From: Gammaproteobacteria bacterium
Lineage (GTDB): Bacteria > Pseudomonadota > Gammaproteobacteria > DSM-19610
Assembly: GCA_030618475.1 (NCBI GenBank)
Contig: JAUXDG010000152.1
Coordinates: 1 to 6,889 of the forward strand
DNA: 6,889 bases
Direction of reading: 5' to 3'
Both the position numbers and the translations under genes were made by a program. Below, in pieces: positions 1 to 5,881 of this stretch (the stretch's first letter is position 1; each line of letters starts with the position of its first letter). The notes beneath the pieces were generated by a model. That model made no database searches. It was given only the letters and a program-made list of their open reading frames with translations, and was not told where the DNA came from.

Positions 1-1
1 G

Positions 2-1135
2 CCCTGCGCAGTCGGCGCCATCAGCGACCAGCGCCGACTGATATGCGCGAGCGACAACGGTGCAGAAGCTGCGCTTGCCGACCCGCAAAAGGTTTTTATC
101 GCCGGCCATCTTCTGCAAGTCTGTGGGCACCTGCACGAGCAGTCCAGTTTACCCTGTGCAACGCTGGATACCGACACAGCCCGGGCGCCGGCGCCGGATC
201 TGAGGGAGGTACGCGGACAGCAGCAGGCGCGTCGCGCACTGGAAATCGCCGCCAGCGGGTCTCACAGCCTGTTGCTGATCGGACCACCCGGTACCGGCAA
301 GACGCTGTTGGCCAGTCGCCTGCCCGGACTGCTGCCGGAACTCCAAGATCAGGAGGCCCTTGAGACTGCCATGGTGACATCCATCGGCCGCGACGGCTTT
401 AATTTGTCGCACTGGAAACGCCGACCGTTCAGGGCACCTCATCACACGGCCTCGGCCGCCGCGCTGGCCGGCGGCGGCAGCGATCCGCGCCCGGGTGAGA
501 TATCGCTGGCCCACCACGGCGTGCTGTTCCTTGATGAATTACCGGAATTCAAACGGCAGGTACTCGAAGTACTGCGCGAACCGCTGGAAACCGGCCGGAT
601 CACGGTGTCCAGAGCAGCCCGGCAGGTCGAGTTCCCGGCACAGTTCCAGCTGCTCGCCGCCATGAACCCCTGTCCCTGCGGTTACCATGGTGACCCGGAC
701 GGACGCTGCCGCTGCACAGCCGAGCAACTGGCGCGCTACCGTGGGCGCATTTCCGGTCCCCTGCTGGACCGCATCGACCTGCAGATCGAAATGCCGCGCA
801 TTCCCTGGCACCAGCTGCAGGGGAAGCCGGGCGAAGGCAGCGCCACGGTACGCGCCCGGGTTGAACGTGCACGTCAGATTCAATGGCAACGCGGCTGCCT
901 GAACGCACACATGCCCCTGGAGAGAATCGATCACGACTGCCGGCTGGCCGGTAAGGAGCAACGACTGCTGGAAAAAGCCGTTGGGCGTTTTGCCCTGTCG
1001 CCGCGCGCGGTGCACCGTGTACTGAAAGTCGCACGCAGTATCGCCGATCTGGACGACAGCCCGTGCATCGCCGGCCCCCATCTGCAGGAAGCGATCGGCT
1101 ACCGCTGCCTGGATAAATCGAATGCCTTGCCCTGA
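2..1135 (+). CDS. comM: ComM/YifB family Mg-chelatase-like AAA+ ATPase, 5' end cut by window
   Basis: The reading frame is open from base 2 to the TGA at 1133-1135 and gives 377 residues. Complete family members are about 500, so roughly 130 N-terminal residues lie outside the window. Visible in fragment numbering: the end of the N-terminal Lon-protease-like (ChlI) domain, then Walker A GPPGTGKT (94-101), Walker B VLFLDE (174-179), a cysteine group CPC and CRC (224-226, 236-238) after MNP, the ISGPLLDRID segment, and the C-terminal helical domain with a SPRA element (333-336) and VARSIADLDD. In the family, ComM is a hexameric helicase promoting branch migration during integration of transformed single-stranded DNA; older annotations say magnesium chelatase, which is misleading. 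The rep gene follows 91 bases downstream on the same strand. Nothing looks damaged in the visible part. Confidence 0.95.
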   Translation, partial: PCAVGAISDQRRLICASDNGAEAALADPQKVFIAGHLLQVCGHLHEQSSLPCATLDTDTARAPAPDLREVRGQQQARRALEIAASGSHSLLLIGPPGTGKTLLASRLPGLLPELQDQEALETAMVTSIGRDGFNLSHWKRRPFRAPHHTASAAALAGGGSDPRPGEISLAHHGVLFLDELPEFKRQVLEVLREPLETGRITVSRAARQVEFPAQFQLLAAMNPCPCGYHGDPDGRCRCTAEQLARYRGRISGPLLDRIDLQIEMPRIPWHQLQGKPGEGSATVRARVERARQIQWQRGCLNAHMPLERIDHDCRLAGKEQRLLEKAVGRFALSPRAVHRVLKVARSIADLDDSPCIAGPHLQEAIGYRCLDKSNALP

Positions 1136-1159
1136 TACTAAATAAACTCATACTTCAAG

Positions 1160-1189
1160 CTGCCACGGCAAGACGATGCCAGCTACAAT
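1160..1189 (+). promoter_or_regulatory. Candidate sigma70-type promoter upstream of rep
   Basis: In the comM-rep gap, TACAAT (1184-1189) matches the -10 consensus at 5 of 6 positions. CTGCCA (1160-1165) lies 18 bases upstream and matches the -35 consensus at 4 of 6. Transcription would start near 1196, leaving about 30 bases before the GTG of rep. No terminator is seen after comM, so read-through from comM is equally possible. Confidence 0.3.
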
Positions 1190-1226
1190 ACCGGCCATGC
1201 ATTGTCTTCCTGCTTGTTGTTAACCC

Positions 1227-3224
1227 GTGCCCGAACTCAATCCCCAGCAACGCGCCGCGGTACGCGAAGTGCAGTCCCCCCTGCTGGTTCTGGCTGGTGC
1301 AGGCAGCGGCAAAACGCGTGTTATCACGGAAAAGATCGCTTACCTGATCAAACAGTGCGGTATGCCGGCAAAAACCATCGTCGCCGTCACCTTCACTAAC
1401 AAGGCCGCACGCGAAATGCGTGAGCGCGTCAGCAGGCTGTTGAGCAAAGACGCCGGCAGGGGTCTGGTGGTGTCGACCTTTCACACCCTCGGCATGCGTA
1501 TATTGAAGCGCGAGGCCAAAGGGCTGGGATACAAAAGCAATTTTTCCATTTTCGACAGCCAGGACAGCCTGCATCTGATCGACGAGCTGCTGCGCAAGGG
1601 GCCCGGCGCCTTTGCGCCGGATGCCCTGCGCAACCATATATCCCATTGGAAGAACGAACTGGTATTGCCGCTGCAGGCGGTCAAGCAGGCGGCGACTGAA
1701 TTCGAGACTGCCGCTGCCATGTTATATGCCGAGTACCAGCGCAACCTGAAAGCCTACAACGCGCTTGACTTCGATGACCTGATCCTGCAACCGGTAGTGG
1801 CTCTGCAGGACAACGAAAATGTGCGTGAACACTGGCAGAACAGGGTGCGACACCTGCTGGTCGACGAATACCAGGACACCAACAGCGCGCAATACCGGCT
1901 GGTACAGCTGCTGGTGGGAAACACCACGCCGTTCACAGCAGTCGGCGACGACGATCAGTCCATTTACGCCTGGCGCGGCGCCAACCCGGAAAACCTGCGG
2001 CGGCTGAAGGATGATTTTCCGCGCCTGACTGTCATCAAACTGGAACAGAACTATCGTTCGGCCGGTTGTATTCTGAAATGTGCCAACCAGCTGATTTCCA
2101 ATAACCCGCACCTGTTCGAAAAGCGTCTGTGGAGTTCACTGGGCTACGGCAGCCCACTTAAAGTCATGGCCTGTCGTGACGGCGATCACGAAGCCGAACG
2201 GGTGGTCTCGGAAATCCTGCACCACCGGTTCACCCACGCAACACGCCACGGCGAATACGCTATCCTCTATCGCGGCAATCACCAGTCACGCAGTTTTGAG
2301 AAGGTGTTGCGCGAACACAGCATCGCCTACCATCTCAGCGGCGGCACCTCGTTTTTTGAATACACCGAAGTCAAGGATCTACTGGCTTATCTGCGCCTGC
2401 TGGTCAACGAAGACGATGACCGCGCATTTCTCCGTGTCGTCAACACCCCGCGCCGCGAGCTGGGCGCAGCGACGCTGGAAAAGCTCGGCGCCTATGCCTC
2501 TGAACACGGACTCAGCCTGCTGGCCGCCTGTTTCGAAAGCGGCCTTCAAACCGTACTCAACAAGCGCGCCTGCAGCAGGCTGCGCGAATTCGCCGAGTGG
2601 GTCGTCATGCTCGCCGATGACGGCCGGCGCAGCGAGGCCATGCCGGTGGTGCGCCAACTCATTCAGGACATAAATTACAGTGGCTGGCTGAGTGATAACG
2701 CCAAAGATCCGAATGACGCCGATCGACGCCAGCGGAACGTCAACGAGCTGCTCAACTGGATTGAACGGCTGGCCGCCAAGGGCGACGATGAACGCGGCCT
2801 GGCCGATATCGTCAGCCGAATTGCCCTGCTTGACCGTCTCGATCGCGATGATGAAGGTAACAGCAATTGCGTCCGCCTGATGACTCTGCACGCTGCCAAG
2901 GGCCTGGAGTTTCCGCATGTTTTTATGGTCGGCGTAGAAGAGAACATATTGCCACACCGCAGCAGCATCGAAGAAGACAGCCTTGAGGAGGAACGTCGGC
3001 TCGCCTACGTCGGCATCACGCGCGCACAGAAGACGCTGACACTGACCTATGCCAGCAAGCGGCGGCGCGCCGGCGAATGGGAAAGCTGCGAACCGAGCCG
3101 ATTTCTCTCGGAACTGCCGCATGAAGACCTGGAGTGGGACAAACCCGGTGCAGTCCAGAATCCGCAGATCCGCAAGCAGCGGGGTCAGGCACATCTGGCT
3201 CAATTACGGGGCTTGTTGTCGTGA
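1227..3224 (+). CDS. rep: ATP-dependent DNA helicase Rep (UvrD/Rep superfamily 1A)
   Basis: This 665-residue protein follows E. coli Rep (673 residues) along its whole length, including the first residues (E. coli MRLNPGQQQAV, here MPELNPQQRAAV). Rep moves 3'-5' on single-stranded DNA, helps forks past bound proteins and supports restart. All superfamily 1 motifs are visible: Q motif LNPQQ (4-8), Walker A GAGSGKT (24-30), Ia TFTNKAAREM, motif II DEYQDTN (D213, E214), motif III GDDDQSIYAWRG (240-251), motif IV LEQNYRS (272-278), motif V MTLHAAKGLEF (552-562) and motif VI AYVGITRAQ (593-601). GDDDQS and GGTSFFEYTEVKD favour Rep over UvrD or PcrA. The GTG start is the first possible one, because an in-frame TAA sits at 1221-1223. 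No clear Shine-Dalgarno sequence precedes it, so initiation may be weak. Confidence 0.97.
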   Translation: MPELNPQQRAAVREVQSPLLVLAGAGSGKTRVITEKIAYLIKQCGMPAKTIVAVTFTNKAAREMRERVSRLLSKDAGRGLVVSTFHTLGMRILKREAKGLGYKSNFSIFDSQDSLHLIDELLRKGPGAFAPDALRNHISHWKNELVLPLQAVKQAATEFETAAAMLYAEYQRNLKAYNALDFDDLILQPVVALQDNENVREHWQNRVRHLLVDEYQDTNSAQYRLVQLLVGNTTPFTAVGDDDQSIYAWRGANPENLRRLKDDFPRLTVIKLEQNYRSAGCILKCANQLISNNPHLFEKRLWSSLGYGSPLKVMACRDGDHEAERVVSEILHHRFTHATRHGEYAILYRGNHQSRSFEKVLREHSIAYHLSGGTSFFEYTEVKDLLAYLRLLVNEDDDRAFLRVVNTPRRELGAATLEKLGAYASEHGLSLLAACFESGLQTVLNKRACSRLREFAEWVVMLADDGRRSEAMPVVRQLIQDINYSGWLSDNAKDPNDADRRQRNVNELLNWIERLAAKGDDERGLADIVSRIALLDRLDRDDEGNSNCVRLMTLHAAKGLEFPHVFMVGVEENILPHRSSIEEDSLEEERRLAYVGITRAQKTLTLTYASKRRRAGEWESCEPSRFLSELPHEDLEWDKPGAVQNPQIRKQRGQAHLAQLRGLLS

Positions 3225-3247
3225 TCAATGGCTGTTACCTGAGAACA

Positions 3248-3280
3248 CCGTAAATAAACGTGGGAATCCCTTAATTACGG
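3248..3280. repeat. Inverted repeat between convergent rep and cytochrome c5 genes
   Basis: CCGTAAATAA (3248-3257) and TTAATTACGG (3271-3280) pair at 9 of 10 positions, with an inner GGG-AAT-CCC (3262-3270). It lies 24 bases after the rep stop. No T-run follows on either strand, so it is not a standard intrinsic terminator; it could still protect 3' ends or act with Rho. Confidence 0.35.
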
Positions 3281-3348
3281 AAACCCTTGGTGTCCCTGGT
3301 GCTGAGAAATTCGGGCTGGGCAGACCGCTGGCTGCGAAACATTTGACA

Positions 3349-3381
3349 GGCTTAATCAGCAATGACGCCTGATTAATAGCC
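3349..3381. repeat. Inverted repeat overlapping the 3' end of the cytochrome c5 gene
   Basis: TTAATCAG (3352-3359) and CTGATTAA (3369-3376) form a perfect 8-bp stem with a 9-base loop. It can be extended by GGC (3349-3351) with GCC (3379-3381) across a TA bulge. The minus-strand stop codon (3373-3375) is part of the stem. No T-run follows in the direction of the cytochrome transcript, so a terminator role is only possible. Confidence 0.35.
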
Positions 3382-3849
3382 GCTTTGAGACAGCATGTAT
3401 TCGATCGCGGCTTTCAGCTCCTCGTCCGAACAATCCGCGCAGGTGCCTTTGGGCGGCATGGCATTAAGACCGCTGACAGCCGTAGCCAACAAACTGTCGA
3501 GCCCTTTGGCCGCGCGTGGAGCCCAGGAGGCCTGGTCACCCACTTTAGGAGCACCGGCAACGCCGGTGCTGTGACAAGCCAGGCAGCTTGCGTTATACAC
3601 CTGGTCACCACTGCGCGGGCCTGCTGCTGCAACAGCCTCGGTCGCAGCACCACCGGCAGGTGCCGAGCCGACATTCACCTGCCCCACTGGCTTGATATTT
3701 CCTTCAATTCTGGCCCGCTGTCGATCCCCACCGGAATCCATGTCGCTGGTAACAATGTCTGCGATGAAGTAAAAAACAAACGCAATCACCACCAATGTGA
3801 CCAGCACACTGATGAAGGGACGCAAAATAGTCTTGTCTTCGTGGCTCAC
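3373..3849 (-). CDS. Cytochrome c5 family protein, membrane-anchored monohaem
   Basis: A 158-residue electron-transfer protein. A hydrophobic segment at about residues 12-33 serves as signal anchor; a low-complexity Ala/Gly-rich linker (about 60-80) leads to one c-type haem domain facing the periplasm. The haem site is CLACH (89-93). The distal Met ligand is most likely M131 in AMPPKG. C137 and C140 (CADC) match the disulfide pair typical of the c5 group, and WAPR (109-112) is also typical. It probably passes electrons between respiratory complexes and a terminal oxidase or another acceptor; the exact partner cannot be read from here. The start is GTG at 3849, chosen because AGGGGG lies 5 bases upstream on the minus strand (3855-3860). 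It converges on rep and diverges from the 4055 gene. Confidence 0.92.
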   Translation of the reverse strand: MSHEDKTILRPFISVLVTLVVIAFVFYFIADIVTSDMDSGGDRQRARIEGNIKPVGQVNVGSAPAGGAATEAVAAAGPRSGDQVYNASCLACHSTGVAGAPKVGDQASWAPRAAKGLDSLLATAVSGLNAMPPKGTCADCSDEELKAAIEYMLSQSGY

Positions 3850-3927
3850 CTGAACCCCCTGAAATTCAACTAGTTAATTAGGCCACCCTGTCTTTTGTGG
3901 CGGCGACGGATACGAAACAGGCGGGGA

Positions 3928-3956
3928 AGTATAGCTGCAAACGGCTGTTTGGGAAA
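3928..3956 (-). promoter_or_regulatory. Candidate promoter for the cytochrome c5 gene
   Basis: On the minus strand, TATACT (3928-3933) matches the -10 consensus at 5 of 6 positions. TTTCCC (3951-3956) lies 17 bases upstream and matches the -35 at only 3 of 6. It would give an untranslated leader of about 70 bases. The -35 is poor, so an activator may be needed, or the call may be wrong. Confidence 0.27.
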
Positions 3957-3967
3957 GAAAACCCCTC

Positions 3968-3985
3968 TAATACACTCAAGTATTA
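3968..3985. repeat. Small dyad in the divergent spacer
   Basis: TAATAC (3968-3973) and GTATTA (3980-3985) form a perfect 6-bp dyad with a 6-base centre, 70 bases before the 4055 gene and about 12 bases beyond the candidate cytochrome promoter. The size suits a dimeric regulator site. A 6-bp AT-rich dyad also arises by chance. Confidence 0.22.
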
Positions 3986-4054
3986 AGCAACCCAGCCGTT
4001 ATTTCTTGCGAGGGAACACGAAACCGCAAATGGACTGCCAAGAGGCAACGAGCC

Positions 4055-4729
4055 ATGAACGTTGACACACAGTTCCCGCAAGCACCGGTTGCAGCACTGC
4101 CCGGTCGGCCAGCACAGGCCAGCGCTCATCAGGCATCAGCTCGCCCCGTCGACAGACCCCATCACAACGAGCCAGCCGATAACAAGAGCAAACAAGGTGC
4201 CGGCCAGGCCGATGCGCACAAAGAATCCCGACAGCCGTCGCATGAGGCGCGCAGCGTGCGCCAGGAATCAGAACTCAACACGGAAGAAAAACGCAAACTG
4301 GAAAATCTCAAGGCGCGCGACCGGGAAGTACGCGCTCACGAAGCCGCCCACAAGGCAGCGGCGGGCAACCTGGCCCGAGGTGGCGCACAGTTTGAATTCG
4401 AAACCGGTCCCGATGGGCGCCGCTACGCTGCCGGTGGGGAAGTCAGTATTGATACTTCGAAGCTGTCCGGTGATCCGCAAGCCACCATACGTAAGGCTCA
4501 GACAATTCGACGCGCAGCCAATGCGCCTGCACAGCCGTCCAGCCAGGACCGCGCAGTGGCTGCCCAGGCCAACCGGATGGAAGCCGAAGCGCGGCAGGAC
4601 CTGGCTGCACAGCAACTCGACAGCCAGGAACCCCAAGGCGATCAGTTCCATGCGCTGCAGACTGACGCCCGTTTCAGCCGTCCTACCGAGCCTGCTCCCG
4701 TTGGCGAGTTGATCGACGTTCTCGCCTGA
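4055..4729 (+). CDS. SprA-related putative metalloprotease (HEAAH motif protein)
   Basis: A 224-residue protein. The first 70 residues or so are low-complexity and rich in Ala, Gln, Ser and His. The conserved part runs from about 74 to 195: ELNTEEKRKLENLKARDREV, then HEAAH (95-99, an HExxH zinc-protease motif), GPDGRRYAAGGEVSID, GDPQATIRKAQTIRRAA and QANRMEAEAR. I recognise this as the SprA-related family (Pfam PF12118), often annotated as a putative metalloprotease of the CJM1_0395 family. The substrate is unknown, and proteolysis is inferred from the motif only. No signal peptide or membrane segment is visible. ATG 4055 is supported by AGAGG (4041-4045) 9 bases upstream. The next gene begins 10 bases after the stop and is probably in the same operon. 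Confidence 0.85.
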   Translation: MNVDTQFPQAPVAALPGRPAQASAHQASARPVDRPHHNEPADNKSKQGAGQADAHKESRQPSHEARSVRQESELNTEEKRKLENLKARDREVRAHEAAHKAAAGNLARGGAQFEFETGPDGRRYAAGGEVSIDTSKLSGDPQATIRKAQTIRRAANAPAQPSSQDRAVAAQANRMEAEARQDLAAQQLDSQEPQGDQFHALQTDARFSRPTEPAPVGELIDVLA

Positions 4730-4739
4730 GGTGTCAGTC

Positions 4740-4976
4740 ATGAAAATCGACGGCGCCCTTACGCACGCCATTACCGGCATTCAACGTGGCCTCAATAACG
4801 CACAGCACCACGCAGCCCGAATTGCCAATGCCGACCAGTTCAACGCCGACAACCCGTCCAGCCTGGTCGAGCCACTGGTTGGCCTGCAACAGGACAGACT
4901 GCAGGTACAGGCATCCACCCGGGTACTGCAAGCTGTGGACGAAATGATCGGTTCACTGTTTAACGACAAAGCCTGA
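4740..4976 (+). CDS. Small flagellar rod/hook-like protein (78 aa)
   Basis: The N-terminal half (ALTHAITGIQRGLNNAQHHA, then RIANADQFNAD) resembles the first helix and ANxxAN-type region of flagellar rod and hook proteins. The C-terminal half (SLVEPLVGLQQDRLQVQAST, then RVLQAVDEMIGSLF) resembles their terminal coiled-coil motif, in which a QRAYxANAKV pattern is usual. The large middle domain is absent, so the protein amounts to the two assembly ends joined. Small proteins of this form occur in other Proteobacteria, annotated loosely as flagellar basal body proteins; a flagellar role here is unproven, since no flagellar genes are nearby. I chose ATG 4740 over GTG 4731 because TGAGGTG (4727-4733) is a good ribosome site 6 bases before the ATG. 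That site overlaps the TGA of the upstream gene, suggesting translational coupling. Confidence 0.8.
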   Translation: MKIDGALTHAITGIQRGLNNAQHHAARIANADQFNADNPSSLVEPLVGLQQDRLQVQASTRVLQAVDEMIGSLFNDKA

Positions 4977-5063
4977 CCCGCCATCCCGCTCTTTGATACA
5001 GTAGTTATTAATGCCCTTCGAGCTCTAACGGTCTGGCGTCACCGGTTCGGTTAGCTGTATTAT

Positions 5064-5084
5064 GCGCTTTCTCATAAAAAGCGC
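5064..5084. repeat. Inverted repeat joining the tRNA leader to the tRNA 5' end
   Basis: GCGCTTT (5064-5070) and AAAGCGC (5078-5084) form a perfect 7-bp stem with a 7-base loop. The right arm includes the first four bases of the tRNA acceptor stem. In a precursor transcript it would compete with correct acceptor pairing until the leader is removed. A possible -10 box, TATTAT (5058-5063), abuts it, but no good -35 is seen. Confidence 0.4.
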
Positions 5085-5157
5085 CCGTAGCTCAGCTGGA
5101 TAGAGTACCGCCCTCCGAAGGCGGGGGTCACAGGTTCGAATCCTGTCGGGCGCGCCA
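5081..5157 (+). tRNA. tRNA-Arg (anticodon CCG)
   Basis: A full cloverleaf can be drawn. The acceptor stem is GCGCCCG (5081-5087) with CGGGCGC (5147-5153), followed by discriminator G and an encoded CCA (5155-5157). The D arm is GCTC/GAGT. The anticodon stem is CCGCC (5108-5112) with GGCGG (5120-5124), and the loop CTCCGAA places anticodon CCG at 5115-5117, reading CGG arginine codons. The variable loop has five bases. The T arm is ACAGG/CCTGT around TTCGAAT. All stems pair and no base looks lost. Composition changes just after it, as expected where an element has used the tRNA 3' end for integration, but no second copy of the tRNA 3' end is seen in this window. Confidence 0.97.
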
Positions 5158-5450
5158 ATGTTTTCAATGAGTCAAGTCGCTTATGCCATTTATGAAATTC
5201 CAGATTGTGGAGTATTTGTGGAATTTCTGACAGAACCGCCACGTGACCTCATGGATAAACCCCTCACCGCTCTTGCACAACTCGACCGCTAGCCGAGATG
5301 CTCGCTACTCCCCGCGATAAAGGAGTAGAAGTCATTGATGAAGGGCTGGATAAGGCTGCTAAGCAACTGATGACGTCTCTGGCAAATAACCCCAAGCTTT
5401 TGACGTACATCGCCAACTGTGCCGGCCTCAAGCCCTCTGTCAGTGTGCGC
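5158..5450 (+). pseudogene. Possible frameshifted relic of an unidentified gene
   Basis: An ATG directly after the tRNA CCA opens a 44-codon frame ending at TAG 5290-5292, with DKPLTALAQLDR at its end. The next frame, open from 5259 to 5612, continues in the same style from about 5292: LAEML, then DKGVEVIDEGLDKAAKQLMT, then NNPKLLTYIANCAGLKP. One missing base near 5290 would join them into a protein-like sequence that is helical and has no cysteine bias. Past about 5440 a third frame (AISASLACHEESLKRLLCAL) reads more plausibly, hinting at further decay. I recognise no family. No ribosome site exists, because the tRNA occupies that position. An antisense open frame at 5264-5530 is the main alternative. 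This call rests on the look of the peptides alone. Confidence 0.28.
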
Positions 5451-5545
5451 ATGCACTGCGCGCCATCTCTGCAAGCCTTGCCTGCCACGAGGAGTCGCTT
5501 AAACGGCTTCTTTGCGCCCTCTTCGCTCATTGTTTGGCTCCACTG

Positions 5546-5603
5546 CTGCGAGACCGTAGCTGCGACGGCGCAGGGAGTTACTCTTTACATACGGTCTCGG
5601 CAG
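5546..5603. repeat. 13-bp inverted repeat with nested hairpin
   Basis: CGAGACCGTA (5549-5558) pairs perfectly with TACGGTCTCG (5590-5599). Allowing a bulged G at 5600, the stem extends by CTG (5546-5548) with CAG (5601-5603). Inside, CTGCG (5560-5564) and CGCAG (5569-5573) form a second stem around ACGG. No T-run follows on either strand, so it is not an intrinsic terminator. Confidence 0.6.
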
Positions 5604-5640
5604 AGAAGATGAGAAGGGACGATGACAGCAGGAGAAAAGA

Positions 5641-5676
5641 CTATATGTGAGCGCGCCTGCGCCAGCAGGCTTATAG
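5641..5676. repeat. Two-part hairpin with GC stem
   Basis: GCCTGC (5655-5660) and GCAGGC (5665-5670) form a perfect stem around the loop GCCA. CTATA (5641-5645) and TATAG (5672-5676) can form an outer stem across an asymmetric internal loop (nine bases left, one right). Confidence 0.5.
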
Positions 5677-5701
5677 AAGCCCCCCACCCCTCCGTTTCCC
5701 T

Positions 5702-5730
5702 TTGGTACCATCACCCCATTAAATGCTAAT
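5702..5730 (+). promoter_or_regulatory. Weak candidate promoter before the hairpin cluster
   Basis: TTGGTA (5702-5707) and GCTAAT (5725-5730) are spaced 17 bases apart, and each matches consensus at 4 of 6 positions. Transcription would begin near 5737 and run through the hairpins at 5790-5949 into the RT gene. The match is weak. Confidence 0.2.
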
Positions 5731-5789
5731 GTGCAGGCTTGAAGAGCAAAATCCATGAAAACGCAGAAAAAAGATGTGGGACCCCTTAC

Positions 5790-5808
5790 CTGAAAAATTA
5801 TTTTTCAG
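5790..5808. repeat. Perfect 9-bp palindromic hairpin
   Basis: CTGAAAAAT (5790-5798) and ATTTTTCAG (5800-5808) are exact reverse complements around a single T. As RNA it would form a 7-bp stem with the loop ATTAT. AT-rich; it could also be a dimeric protein-binding site in DNA. Confidence 0.55.
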
Positions 5809-5830
5809 AATCCGAGAGAAAAAAAAGGGG

Positions 5831-5861
5831 GATGGTTTTTGAAAGCGATTTCAAAAATATC
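5831..5861. repeat. 9-bp hairpin closed by a GCGA tetraloop
   Basis: TTTTTGAAA (5836-5844) and TTTCAAAAA (5849-5857) are exact complements, and the four bases between them are GCGA, a GNRA-type tetraloop. A G-U pair (5835 with 5858) and GAT (5831-5833) with ATC (5859-5861) can extend the stem around one bulged G. The GNRA loop points to function as folded RNA rather than as DNA. Confidence 0.6.
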
Positions 5862-5881
5862 ACACAAAATCACAGTGTGCG

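Noticed and set aside
2379..3203. A 274-codon open frame on the minus strand inside rep
   Set aside because: It lies wholly antisense to a full-length Rep protein with every motif in place. Long antisense frames are common in GC-rich genes, and the peptide resembles no family I know.
3049..3372. A 107-codon plus-strand frame running over the end of rep into the gap
   Set aside because: Its first half is rep in another frame, and the remainder shows no recognisable domain or ribosome site.
4268..4780. A 170-codon minus-strand frame opposite the metalloprotease-like gene
   Set aside because: It is the shadow of the plus-strand gene, which has family motifs and a ribosome site.
5264..5530. An 88-codon minus-strand frame after the tRNA
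   Set aside because: It begins with an ATG but shows no domain and no clear ribosome site. The plus-strand peptides in the same stretch look more protein-like, though neither is established.
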